Of a DNA stretch of 64,000 nt, positions 45,703 through 55,870 are shown one piece after another. Numbering within the stretch: the first letter of the stretch is position 1; every line of letters begins with the position of its first letter. The position numbers were made by a program, and so were the translations under genes. The stretch spans positions 64,807,023-64,871,022 of the forward strand of contig NC_070604.1 in the NCBI RefSeq assembly GCF_027172205.1, in the 5' to 3' direction. The notes beneath the pieces were generated by a model. It did not search any database and had not been told where the DNA came from. It worked only from the letters and a program-made list of their open reading frames with translations. The DNA is from Podarcis raffonei (lineage: Eukaryota > Chordata > Lepidosauria > Squamata > Lacertidae).

Positions 45703-45842
45703 GGATCTGCCTTATACTAAATCAGAAAATTGGTCTACCTATCTCAGTATTGTTGACATTGACTGGCAGAGACCTTTCGGTGTTTCAGGCAGCGAATCTT
45801 CCCCAGCCCTTCCTGGACATGCCAGGAATTGAAACTTTGAGG
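45703..45842 (-). repeat. tRNA-derived SINE, interrupted by a MITE
   Basis: 'ggatctgccttatactaaat', 'tatctcagtattgttgacat' and 'tgccaggaattgaaact' match the antisense SINE family of 27,990-28,155. The SINE is cut at 45,842 by the hAT MITE and its remainder is hard to follow beyond 45,987. Confidence 0.6.
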
Positions 45843-45978
45843 CAGGCATGGGCAAACTCGGCCCTCCAGATGTTTTGGGACTACAACTCCCAGCATCCCT
45901 AGCTAACAGGACCAATGGTCAGGGATGATGGGAGTTGTAGTCCCAAAACATCTGGAGGGCCGAGTTTGCCTATGCCTG
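45843..45978. mobile_element. Palindromic hAT MITE, 136 bp, nested in a SINE
   Basis: Arms 'caggcatgggcaaactcgg' and 'ccgagtttgcctatgcctg' form a near-perfect palindrome. The flanks 'ctttgagg' (45,835-45,842) and 'ttttgagg' (45,979-45,986) differ at one base and fit an 8-bp hAT duplication. It inserted into an older SINE in GJE1 intron 2. Confidence 0.9.
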
Positions 45979-46773
45979 TTTTGAGGCATTCACTGTGCCT
46001 CAAATGAAGGTCACTGAAATGGAGGCAAAGCCAAGCATGGAAAAATAAATTAATGGAAGAAACTGGTATATGAAAGCAACAAATGAAGTATTTATATGAA
46101 CAAAAGCAATCATGCAAGCGCTAAAATATACTGCATTAAAACTGACTCACAGAGCAACCCACCACTATGCCAGCACATCTGCCATATTCTGTAGCCTCTC
46201 AGTTGACTTATCATGAATATAGGGTTGTGCCCTTAGTTTTTAGGAAGCTTAACAGTGACTCTTTAATGAGAAGGTGTGGTGGTGACTTATCAACCACTAC
46301 CAATGTTCCCAGCAACATGAGGTCCTCGGAGACTATAGGGTGTGTTATTTGGTACACACTTCATTCCATAGGCAACAGAAGTGGTTCAAAAAGTATTGCC
46401 AGCTGTCCTTGCCTGAATTAAATATCTGCTCTGGAACATGACACAGAATCTTCTGCAATACATGGAAGGGAGTTTCCAAAGGTAGAAAGTCAGAAAACTA
46501 ACAGTTTTCTTTTGGTTTTATCATTAAATTGATAAACATCAAATACTAATGAACCAGCTGAAAGGAAAAAGTTAATGAACTGTGAAGCTAAGCTTTGGAG
46601 CAAAGGATAACAGTGATTTTTCATATGAATGCTATTTTTAAAGTAGTATTTTAAGATTATCTATGTCCTCTGATAAACAAAAGCAGTCACAAGACATTCT
46701 GGTTGATGTCTGTTATCAGGTAGCACAATATAGTGATAAATGATTTGACAGCCAAGTTTCTGCTACACTTTAG

Positions 46774-47169
46774 GTATTCTGGGCTTTACAGCTAGTGACC
46801 GTACTGGTACCTGGAGCCATTTTCCACCTTTATGCTGCATGTAAAAGCATCGCTCAGGAAGATATCCTCCAAAGACCTGCCTACACCGTTTTTTATATTC
46901 TTTCTGTTCTGTTAAGGATCATCCTTGAAGTTGTGGCCTTTTGGCTTCAGAGTCAGCTCTTTGGTTTCCAAGTGAATCCACTCTACAGATGTGATGCAGG
47001 AGCCCTTGATAAAAAGTTTAATATTACCAGATGCATGGTACCAGAACACTTTGAAAAGACTATCTTCCTTATTGCTATGTACACATTTACTGTGATTACT
47101 ATTATGTTGTGTATTGCAGAGATTTTTGAGATCTTGTGTAGAAGGTTGGGCTTCTTGAATAGTCAGTAA
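46774..47169 (+). CDS. GJE1: GJE1 exon 3 (TM2 to C-terminus)
   Basis: After the acceptor 'ctacactttag' the exon reads 'VFWALQLVTVLVPGAIFHLY' (TM2), a short cytoplasmic loop 'AACKSIAQEDILQRP', TM3 'YTVFYILSVLLRIILEVVAF', and loop 2 with 'NPLYRCDAGALDKKFNITRC' and 'MVPEHFEKTIF'. TM4 follows, 'LIAMYTFTVITIMLCIAEIF', then a very short tail 'EILCRRLGFLNSQ' and a TAA at 47,167-47,169. The loop contains an NIT sequon. The short loop and tail are typical of Cx23. 131 codons. Confidence 0.96.
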   Translation, partial: VFWALQLVTVLVPGAIFHLYAACKSIAQEDILQRPAYTVFYILSVLLRIILEVVAFWLQSQLFGFQVNPLYRCDAGALDKKFNITRCMVPEHFEKTIFLIAMYTFTVITIMLCIAEIFEILCRRLGFLNSQ

Positions 47170-47371
47170 CTTCAGTGTTATAATGAATTATTTCTGTTTG
47201 TTTATCATAACATTTTTTGTACAAAGAGCAGAGTTATCCATTTGAAACAAAATTAACTTTCTTTAAATAACAAAGTCAAGTTGAATCTTAAAAATATGTA
47301 TTTAAATATCAGCAAACTTCTACAGGGAATTCTTCGTTATGCCTTTTTTTTTTACTCATAAATTTTACATG

Positions 47372-47540
47372 CCGTATTTTTCCATCTATAAAATTCCCCC
47401 ATGTATAAGATGCCCCCAATTTTTGGGGACTCCGATTTAAGAAAATGGGGGGAGATGGCTCCCGTGTATAAGATGCCCCCAAATTTTGGACATTTTTTTT
47501 TTAGGGGGGAAACCTAGTCTTATACATGAAAAAATATGGT
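47372..47540. mobile_element. MITE with 'ccgtatttttc' ends
   Basis: It starts 'ccgtatttttccatctataa' and ends 'cttatacatgaaaaaatatggt', with 'tataagatgcccccaa' repeated internally. It is a diverged member of a family of short inverted-repeat elements widespread in amniotes. A (CA)n microsatellite follows at 47,551-47,582. Confidence 0.55.
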
Positions 47541-47547
47541 GTATATA

Positions 47548-47582
<35 letters not shown>

Positions 47583-47584
<2 letters not shown>

Positions 47585-50305
47585 TAGAGAGAAAGTATGC
47601 AGCACCTTAACCTATAGCATGTGAACCCAGAAATAAACCCTGCTGGGCTTACTCCCTTGTCCAAGTCTGCAATCCTAAGAATACTTATCTGGAACTAAGT
47701 GTCATGGAACTCAGTAGGATTTGCTCCCAAGTAAACAGGTATAATATTGTGAGTGTGGATGTTTCGGACGTGGATGCATGTGGATGTAATGGTACCCTTG
47801 AGGTCTCCCCCTGGCGACAATGAAGCCTCTGAACTGCACCCCCTCCATATGCCCTCTTGGTCATGCAGTGGTTACCCCTTTTCCCCTTCAAAAATCATAG
47901 CGCTGAAGGAGGAAGTTGGAAGAGTGACACTCTTTCCCACTTCCCCTTTCAGCTCTATGCGCTTTTAAAGGTTTAGATTCATTTGACTGGAAGTGGCCAG
48001 AGGGAGGGGTGTGCATGGCACTCACTCAAAAATCTAAATGTGCCCTGAAAGGGTTGGCAATCTGTGGATTTGGATCACACAGTGAAAATCAGACATCTAT
48101 AACCTGACTGATTCTGGAAAGGCAAAGTAGAACACATTCTTTTATAGGGATTAAGGCAAATTAGTGAGGGGGGAAATCTATTTAAAATATATGAAATCTA
48201 TATTAGCTAACATCCTGTGTTTTCTACAATTAAGGGGAAATCCCATGTTTTGCATGTGACCATTTAAGCTGGGGTGGCCACAGTGACCCATGGTCAGTCT
48301 TCTGGGGACTGTATGCAAAAAAAAAGAGTGACCAAAGTGCAAAAGTGGATGTGGCCAATTTTTTTGGAGATATTTTGGGGGTCTCGGGAAAGGGTCACAA
48401 AAAGCTTCTGACAATAAAGTATCAAAGCAGAGCACCTGTGGAATTGGTCAGTAAAAAACTAAATTAAAATATTTTTAGTGGGAAATTGTGAGGCCTTGGG
48501 AGCCCTAAAACTTTAACACAGTATCCCAGAGAGTGACCTAGGCGAACAGTCAGTAAAAAGAAAACTAATTAGTACAGGCCAGGCAGGGGGTCATGAAAAT
48601 TTTTGGCATCATGGTAACCGAGGGGAGCAGTCAAAAACTTTTTTTGTTAACCCCCAAGTCAAACAAACTAACAATTAATACTCATAAAGACAGAATAAAC
48701 AAACCAGAAGCATTTTGTGTTGCTCTAACCATCAGTGATGAATATTGAGACTTCACTGTATAATAATAGTTTTAATTATGTGTTGTTTCTGTACAAAGTA
48801 AACTTATCTGCGCTATTTACCACTTGTAATGTGCCTTTAAAACCACAATTCTGAGACAGATCACTACCCTTATTCAATTTTCCATGCCTTAACACTTGCT
48901 TAACTTTAATATAAGACTCTGATAAATGTTCTCCACTCCCAATGTTTTATATTCCTTGCCTGTATAGTAACTTGCCAGAGATACTTTATGCACAGAATAT
49001 TATCTATGGTGGGGAGAAAGACACCTTATGCAGTATTTCCTGTAGTTTTAGATAAGCAGAAATAATGGCATAGTACCCGTTTGTGTTTTATATCAGCATA
49101 GGTTATCAGCCTGATGGACAGAGCAATGTAATACTGTCATGCCAATTGTTCTAGTTTCAAATAAGGTTAAGCACCTCTGCCATTTTCCTGACATGTGACC
49201 TTGGGCAATTCACTGGACATGCTAACTTTCCATTCTGTTTCTTGATTTATTACTGTCATCAAGAGTTTTTGAAGTGTTCGCAGAGAGGGTTTGCTACTTA
49301 CAATACTGAGAGCCACAGAATTCTCAAGCAAAAGCCTTTGGGCCTTACCTGAATACAGTTCAGCAGTAATTAAGGAATTTTTTTAATAACCTGCAAAGTA
49401 AATAATCTCAAAATGATTCTTTTATGGGCCAAATGTTAAATTTAGGGCCTTTCTGTGTGGTCAGAAAAAGCATCTCCGAAACTCATTGTGTCCTGTGTAT
49501 GGTATTCCAATACATTTATACTAAGTGCAATTATTGCCACAAACTGGAGGGCGCATCACAGACAGCACTTGTAAGATTTGCCATCTAATATGGAATTTAC
49601 AGAATAAGTGAAGTTCAGCCTTCAAGTCACCTTGAATTAAAGAGGGACCATGGCTGAAATATGTTACATTGCAGAATAAAAAAATAACCATGATATACAA
49701 TGTAATTTGTTCCACCCCCGCCCCCCCTTTCCTACAAATAGACAGCAAAGCATGGAAGAAATCTGAGGACAAACCAAAAAATTGCCACGCTCAGCTGTAC
49801 CCATGCACAACCTGGATACAACCAGGTCAGTTGTGCATCATCTGGCAGTCAGTGTTCAACTTAAGAATACATCCATAGCTTTAAGCCAAATGCACAACCT
49901 TCCTTGAATGAGGCACTTGCATGCTTGCTCTAAGTGCATCTTCAGCATGAGATGTAACTCTCACGCCTTCTTTCTGTCTTCCAGCCCCTGTTGTATCTTC
50001 TGCTTGTTCAGTTATCAATTCTAAGCTTCTCCATGTGCAGCTCTGCTTCTGATTTCAGGTTTTTTTAATGCAGTGTTCACAGAATAAACTGCATGCACAC
50101 AGGAGCTATGAACAATATGCAGTCATCCTCCCAGTATCTGCACTACCATGTTGTCTTTCTATAAGCCAACAGACAAACAATTTAAAAAGGGAGTATTAAA
50201 GGTAGTCATTGGTTTGCATAAGCAAGCAAGATAGGCAGTGGTTGGAAGGTAACTGAGAAAGCTGGACTTGGTAGCATCTCCAAATCCCACACACATGGCG
50301 TAGGG
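47583..50305. other. Intergenic between GJE1 and VTA1, little recognised
   Basis: Part of 47,630-47,745 belongs to the 'cctatgcat' repeat group. The rest shows no family I can name. 48,200-48,650 is a run of short G-rich phrases that may be a very old transposon. Open frames have no similarity to known proteins. Confidence 0.35.
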
Positions 50306-50441
50306 CAGTGTTGGTCAAACTTGGCCCGCCAGCTGTTTTGGGACTACAATTCCCATCATCGCTGACCACTGGTCCTGTTAGCTAGGGATGATGGAAGTTG
50401 TAGTCTCAAAACAGCTGGAGGGCCAAGTTTGGCTATCACTG
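50306..50441. mobile_element. Palindromic hAT MITE, 136 bp
   Basis: Arms begin 'cagtgttggtcaaacttgg' and end 'ccaagtttggctatcactg'. The 8 bases 'gcgtaggg' flank it exactly (50,298-50,305 and 50,442-50,449). It is the same length as the elements at 6,866 and 45,843. Confidence 0.93.
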
Positions 50442-50599
50442 GCGTAGGGGGTCCATGTCCTCTTTACAATCTATGTACATAACTTAGAATTTAAAATAAA
50501 AGATAAGAAAGGGACTTTAAAAGAAAGGGATTTGAAAGTTAGCTTATTTTGCAAAACTCAGGGGAAATTCCCAGAAGTTATTATCAGTAGCTGAAACAT

Positions 50600-50752
50600 T
50601 ATTTATACAAAGGGCTCAGAGTGGCACTTTTCTGAAACCCTATAGGTTAGATTATGAGAAAGATTATGATATGCCCAAAGTCATGCAATGAACTTCAGAG
50701 ACAAGTGGGGATTTGACCCCGAGCTTCAAGCTGCTGCCCCACACTGGCTCCT
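50600..50752 (-). repeat. tRNA SINE, antisense, diverged
   Basis: 'gatatgcccaaagtcatgca', 'agtggggatttgacccc' and 'cccacactggctcc' match the antisense of the SINE at 34,549-34,780, with the B-box and A-box side to the right. Confidence 0.55.
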
Positions 50753-51002
50753 ATCTGACATCTGAATAATCTGTAAGGGTAACCCTTTAATCCACAATTA
50801 CAAAATCAGCTCCACTGTTTTTAGTTGGTACCAAAGGAGTGCAAGATTGATATCTAGTGATCTTTCCTTTATAGATAAAAACATAGCATTTGTGATCCTA
50901 TGTTCTAATTCAGTTTCTACTATAGTTGAATATTTTGTGTTTCTACATGGATAGGAGTCACATTTTATGCAAGTACCATGTTAAGAAAATTAGGCTTAGA
51001 AT

Positions 51003-51075
51003 AATAAAAATGTAGAGTTGGAAGAAACCTGTGGATCCTCTAGTCCAACCCCCATCAATGCAGGAGTCTCAACAT
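51003..51075 (-). repeat. CR1-type 3' tail
   Basis: 'gtagagttggaagaaacctg' and 'tcctctagtccaaccccc' are the antisense CR1 terminus. Confidence 0.6.
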
Positions 51076-52148
51076 GTGGTTCCCCCACCCAATTTGAAAG
51101 CATACTGGGCTCTGCTTAGGTTTGCAAATGTGGCAGCAGTTTTATTGCTGCACCACAGGGATGGTTTGTCAACTCTTTTAAAACCAGCTTGATCTGAAGA
51201 CATGAACAGGGGTATGAATTTCTCCAGATTGCACTCTTATTAAAGTGACAGGAACTGGACAGCTGTTGTTTCTGGATTATCTGACAATCCTACTTTAAAA
51301 GGTTTGATGTATTTTGTTCAATTGCTATGTGTGTATTATTGTATCATCTATCCATCCATGTTTGTACGTATACACAAAAGCTACTTTATTTCAATTTAAT
51401 GTATGATCTCAGGTACAATAAAACTTTTTATGCATAACAGTATGATGTGAGTGAATATATTAAATGAAATCTATTCCTGTACTGCATATTCCAGTGAAAA
51501 TAAGAATGTGAAGTATGAGAATGTCAAAATCCATCCTGATTTCTGCACATGGTTGAACAAGTTGCATGAAGAGCAGCATGTGTGCTTTCACAGAGGCACA
51601 GTAGCCCTGCCCCTATCTTGCAAAACCAAACAACCAAAAGCCACAGGAGTTTAATGGTGTGAAAAGAAAATATAAGAAGTGCTTAAAAGCAGCTTTTCTT
51701 TCTTTTTTCTTTTTTGCTTTGTACTGCTGCCATTTTTCTCCTGGCAGAGCTTCTGCCAGAAAAAGGTGTGTGATGGGCAGGTTTTCAGTAGGTAAAAAGT
51801 TTATCATTCCTGCATAGAATAACTACACCAGCTGAATTTCTGCCAGTCCATCAGAAAAAGATGGTCACCTCTGACAACGTGCTCCACTCTTGGGTGGCAT
51901 TTCTCATGGTTACCCTCCCACCTGTCACCTTCACCCCTTTACACTTATTATTATCTAACATTTGTAATAAAGTGTCCAACATTTGCTGAGTGCTGTACAT
52001 CTTTAAAAAGATAAGACAGTCCCCACCCCCAGGCTCCCACTCTAATATGGTACAAAAGGAAAAAGAAGAAGGGAAGAAGAAAGAGGAAAACAGGCATTGC
52101 AGCAGCTGCTTCTTTACTAGCCAATACTTGGGCCAACTTGGTCTATCC

Positions 52149-52467
52149 CAGGAGTCTGCAAACTTTTTCAGGAGGGGGCCAGTTCACTGTCCCTCAGACC
52201 TTGTGGGGGGCCAGACTATATTTTGAAGGGGGGGAGAACAAATTCCTATGCTCCACAAATAACTCAGAGATACATTTTAAATAAAAGAACACATTCTACT
52301 CATGTAAAAAACCAGGCAGGCCCCACAAATAACCCAGAGATGCGCTTTAAATAAAAGGACACATTCTATTCATGTAAAAACATGCTGATTCCCGGATTGT
52401 CCACAGGCCGGATTCAGAAGGCGATTGGGCCGGATCCGGCCCCCGGGCCTTAGTTTGCCTACCCATG
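52149..52467. mobile_element. Non-autonomous hAT element, 319 bp, with an internal duplication
   Basis: It starts 'caggagtctgcaaacttttt' and ends 'agtttgcctacccatg', with loosely matching inverted ends. The 8 bases 'gtctatcc' flank it exactly (52,141-52,148 and 52,468-52,475). Inside, a block of about 66 bases with 'ccacaaataactcagagata' and 'acacattctactcatgtaaa' is present twice in tandem. The hAT assignment rests on the CAG-type ends and the 8-bp duplication. No coding sequence. Confidence 0.85.
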
Positions 52468-52676
52468 GTCTATCCCATGCCTTGATGTTCTTCCTGGGAG
52501 GCAGGCAGTGCAGCCTTGTAAAGGCCCCTGGTGTCCTGGCTCATGGCAGAGCCCAGAGTGAGCATTAGCACTATTTCTCCCATGTGCATCAGTTAGCAAC
52601 CCAAACAACTGATGGGTAGGATGGAGGGGTGCCCATTAGCTCACATGGCTTTAAAAGGCCAGCAAAATTAGGAACA

Positions 52677-52862
52677 ACAGAAGCTGTCTTATACAGGGTC
52701 AAACTCTTGGTTCATCTAGATCAGTATTGTCTACACACCGACTGGCAGTGGCTCTCCGGGATTTCAGGCAGGGGTCTCTCCCAACCCTACCTGAAGATTG
52801 AACCTGGGACCAAAATTTTGCTTGCAAGGCAGACACTCTGCCACTGGGTTATGGCCCTTCAC
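52677..52862 (-). repeat. tRNA-derived SINE, antisense
   Basis: 'agaagctgtcttatacaggg', 'agtattgtctacacaccgac', 'gaagattgaacctgggacca' and 'cactctgccactgggttatg' match the antisense of a tRNA-headed SINE. Other copies are at 2,026, 27,990 and 45,703. Confidence 0.7.
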
Positions 52863-53559
52863 CAGATCTGACCCACCAAGTTCCCCACTTATGCAAATAG
52901 TTAAAGGGGAGCGTTTATTGGATAAAGTTTCCTTTAGATGAGCGCATATTCAGAGACTTATGGTATTTTGGAAACATTTATGTACAAAATACATAAAGCA
53001 TAAATGCAGGCAAAGAAAGACATCTTGAAGGCAGATGATCCTGAGAGGGGGGCAGTAACACACCCACACCCTGGTGCTTCATGTGCACATCTTTGAGGGA
53101 AATAATGTTTTTTCAAATGTGCTTTAAAGGTATAGTGTGTGCATGCACATCAAGCAAATGTGCTTGTTGGGATGGGCTTAGCCATTTACAGTCGCAGTGT
53201 TGGGATTCAGTCGTGCCTTAAGCAGAAATTTCAGGCAGTATTTCAGCAAGTAAACTGCTGAGAAGACATCTGGGCATTAGGAGATATATTACTTTCATAG
53301 TTACAGTTTTCCCCACTGCTATATCTCAAGGATAGGGAAAATGCTGCGCCTGTTACTTTCTGTCAGCCTGTCACGAACTTTAACGTGCCCTGGAGCCTCT
53401 CCCATAACATTTCAGCATAGGGTGTTTCCCAAGAGGAGAACGCGAAGGAGAACCTGGCAGTTACCCCTATATCGTGTCATTAAAACAATCAGGTATAAAA
53501 AATATGTCAGCGAGAGAATTTAAGCCGTCCCTCTTCCGCCGCACTTTCTCTTCTGATGG

Positions 53560-53952
53560 CATTGAACGTAATCATTCAAAGCGCTGCAACAAAAAAGCAG
53601 CGCAAGTGCCTCTTTAGACTTTCACGCTCCTTCTTCCGTCTCTCGACCCCGCAAATGGTGACTCCCGTCAAGCGCCAAAGGGGAACCGGAAGTTTCTGCA
53701 GAAGCTCCTCCTGCAGCCGCTTTGCTTTGCTCCAGCTCGCCCGCTCGCGAGATGTCGCTGCAGCCGCGCCGCGGATCTCGCGTTGTTCCGCCCCAGTCCG
53801 CATGCGCGAAGCGGGGCCGGCCCGCTCCTTGTGTCGCCGCGCCGGAAGCGGAACTGACTGGGCTTTACAAAGGTTGGTTAGTAGTAACGGCGGCGGCGGC
53901 GCTGGTGGTTTTCGCTATCGAGCTTCCTGCTTTGGGTTGAGTCCACAGCGCT
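53560..53952 (+). promoter_or_regulatory. CpG-island promoter of VTA1
   Basis: CpG density rises sharply here and continues into exon 1. Likely factor sites are ETS-like 'accggaagt' (53,685-53,693) and 'ccggaagcgg' (53,842-53,851), a 9-of-10 match to TCTCGCGAGA at 'gctcgcgagat' (about 53,743-53,753), and an NRF1-like 'ccgcatgcgcga' (53,799-53,810). No TATA box is evident. This combination is typical of broadly expressed housekeeping genes, which fits VTA1. Site calls are by eye. Confidence 0.65.
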
Positions 53953-54061
53953 ATGGCGGCCTCGGGCCTCCCGCCGCTCCCCCCGCAGTTCAAGCCCATC
54001 CAGCACTTCCTGAGAACCGCGCAGGAGCTCGACAAGCGGGAGCCTGTGGTGGCCTATTATT
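53953..54061 (+). CDS. VTA1: VTA1 exon 1
   Basis: The ATG has G at -3 and G at +4, a good initiation context. The protein begins 'MAASGLPPLPPQFKPIQHFL' and continues 'RTAQELDKREPVVAYY', which aligns with human VTA1 along its length. The exon ends after the first base of a cysteine codon, before the donor GTAAGT at 54,062. 36 full codons. It lies in a CpG island. Confidence 0.96.
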
Positions 54062-54337
54062 GTAAGTGGAGGGGCCTCAAATGGCCCTGTGGGGCCCCAC
54101 CCACTTTGAATCTCGCAGCCTCTGCGGGAGGGCCCTGGGGGGAGTCACGCCTCCGCCTTGTCACGTGGCAGCTACCCCGCCCATCCTGCCGTCTAAATGC
54201 GCGTGCTCATGGGCGACCTGCTGCCACGGGAGGGGTGGCGGGGGGGGGCAGTGCACCGGGACGTCCTGAGTGAAGAAGCTTCTGGTTCAAGGTCCACCCA
54301 CAATTCACAGCCCCAGACAAGCCTCCAGTGTCCCAGT

Positions 54338-55065
54338 TGAAGTGCCGGATTTACATACAGTATAAGCTAAACAAGCTATAGCTTGGGGCCCCACTCTCTT
54401 GGAGGGGCCCCAAAAAGTTATTTCATGTTATAGCAAGTTTCTAGAGACTAGATTACGAACCTTTGTAAATTGTGTTTCTAAAGGAACTTTTGTTATTGCC
54501 AAATGCCAATGTGTTTGCATTATTAATGCAATGTTTTGAATCAAAAATCATTTTAAGTTAGAGCTTAATAATTATTTCACTATTAATATACTACTTCTTA
54601 ATTGTATTTCAGTTCAACAATTACTTTGATAAAATACATATTTTGTTACTTGCAAATGGCTTTAGATACCTATTAGGTCCATAAATTACCATATAACATA
54701 CAATGGTACCTCAGGTTAAGTACTTAATTCATTCCGGAGGTCCGTTCTTAACCTGAAACTGTTCTTAACCTGAAGCACCACTTTAGCTAATGGGGCCTCC
54801 TGCTGCTGCCGCGCCGCCGGAGCACGATTTTTGTTCTCATCCTGAAGCAAAGTTCTTAACCTGAAGCACTATTTCTGGGTTAGCGGAGTCTGTAACCTGA
54901 AGCTTGTGTAACCTGAAGCGTATGTAACTTGAGGTACCACTGTATAGTCAACTAAAAAAAAAAAAACAGTGACAATTTGTTGTTGACAAAGGACAGCTGG
55001 GCATATAAAGGGCCCCATTGCCTTCAGTGGCTTAGGGCCTCATCAAACCTAAATCCGGTCCTGGG
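54338..55065. mobile_element. Older DNA transposon in VTA1 intron 1, with a nested MITE
   Basis: The left end 'agtgccggatttacatac' and right end 'aacctaaatccggtcctg' look like inverted termini. 'gctatagcttggggccccac' inside belongs to a reptile repeat I recognise in outline. A Tigger-like MITE has inserted at 54,701-54,942. Superfamily and exact ends are uncertain, and the element is about 480 bp without the insert. Confidence 0.5.
54701..54942 (-). mobile_element. Tigger-like MITE, 242 bp, nested
   Basis: Ends 'caatggtacctcaggttaag' and 'aacttgaggtaccactg' with TA on both sides. It is an antisense relative of 38,449-38,675 and close to 61,528-61,769. Confidence 0.85.
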
Positions 55066-55216
55066 TGGGAATCAACAGTTGTCTTTCTTCCTCCCCTCCC
55101 TTTCAGGGCTGATGCAGATGTCATTGGGGACACACACACTTTGAACACTCTTAAAGTGCCATACAAGTTTTAAAACACAAAGTGGTTGTGTGCTTCTCAT
55201 TGTCTGTTTGTGAGTA

Positions 55217-55290
55217 CAGTTGTACCTTGGTTGTCCAGCTGTTTGAAAACCAAGGTGCGGCTTCCGATTGGCTGCAGGAGCTTTATTCAC
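55217..55290. repeat. Tigger-like MITE, partial
   Basis: 'cagttgtaccttggttgtcc' and 'gcggcttccgattggctgca' match the left half of the element at 25,589-25,828. Confidence 0.6.
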
Positions 55291-55589
55291 TCAGGCCTTT
55301 CGTAACTAAGCTGTGCCTTTGTGGTAGTGCTCAAAAAGGACTTCTCCTTTTTATTGCGTCATTAGATAAGAATAGTAGAGTTTTTGTGTGGTACACTGTT
55401 TTAAAATCGTCTGGGTTTTAATTGTTTTTGTGTATATTTTATCTTAAGTCACTTTGAGATTTTGTATAAAGCAACTAGCAAATGTAATAAAAAATAATAA
55501 TTAACAAGCATTTCCAATTGGGGCCGTAAGCAAACTGGCAACCGTTCTAGATCTTTTTAAAACTGCTTTAATGTGCATCTAGCCAGTGG

Positions 55590-55870
55590 TTCCTCTTTGT
55601 GTCCTTGCCACTGCATTCTGCACCAGTTTCCAGACATGTCTTCATGGGCAGCCCCATGTGGAGTGCATGGGCTACATGAGTACATGAACCAGGAAATTAT
55701 CTAGGGTGTGAATAACTGGCCAGCCTTTCCTTGTCCAGGAACAGCTGGAGCTGGAGCCACCTATACCTCCAGTGACAGTACTGGAGCCAGGAGCACCCCC
55801 AAACTACACTTGATGAACCCAGGACACTGGGATGTCCTTTAGATCTCAGCCTTTGCACAAAAGTTTACTT
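55590..55870 (-). repeat. L2-like LINE fragment
   Basis: 'cactgcattctgcaccagtt', 'tgggcagccccatgtggag', 'tccttgtccaggaacagctg' and 'ggagcacccccaaact' are antisense L2 coding sequence. Just upstream (55,390-55,490), 'actttgagattttgtataaa' with an A-rich end looks like a sense L2 3' terminus. Confidence 0.6.

Larger units (their letters stand above)
43671..47169 (+). other. GJE1: GJE1 gene, coding span (three exons)
   Basis: This is connexin 23 (gap junction protein epsilon 1), a small four-pass membrane protein studied mainly for its role in the lens. Exons of 39, 183 and 396 bases (with stop) encode 205 residues, the length I recall for human GJE1. Splice sites are GT-AG and all junctions are in phase 0. 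The first extracellular loop has two cysteines, 10 residues apart, in place of the usual CX6CX3C triplet. The second loop also has two. Four loop cysteines instead of six is the known hallmark of Cx23, which leaves open whether it forms true gap junctions or only hemichannels. The frame is intact, so the gene is probably functional here. Confidence 0.95.

Noticed and set aside
53341-53523. A 60-codon basic frame just upstream of the VTA1 promoter, considered as a divergent or upstream gene.
   Set aside because: No similarity to a known protein, no clear splice sites, and its start lies outside the CpG island.
53556-54065. A 169-codon frame on the plus strand overlapping VTA1 exon 1.
   Set aside because: It is in a different frame from the VTA1 protein and is arginine- and alanine-rich because of the CpG island.
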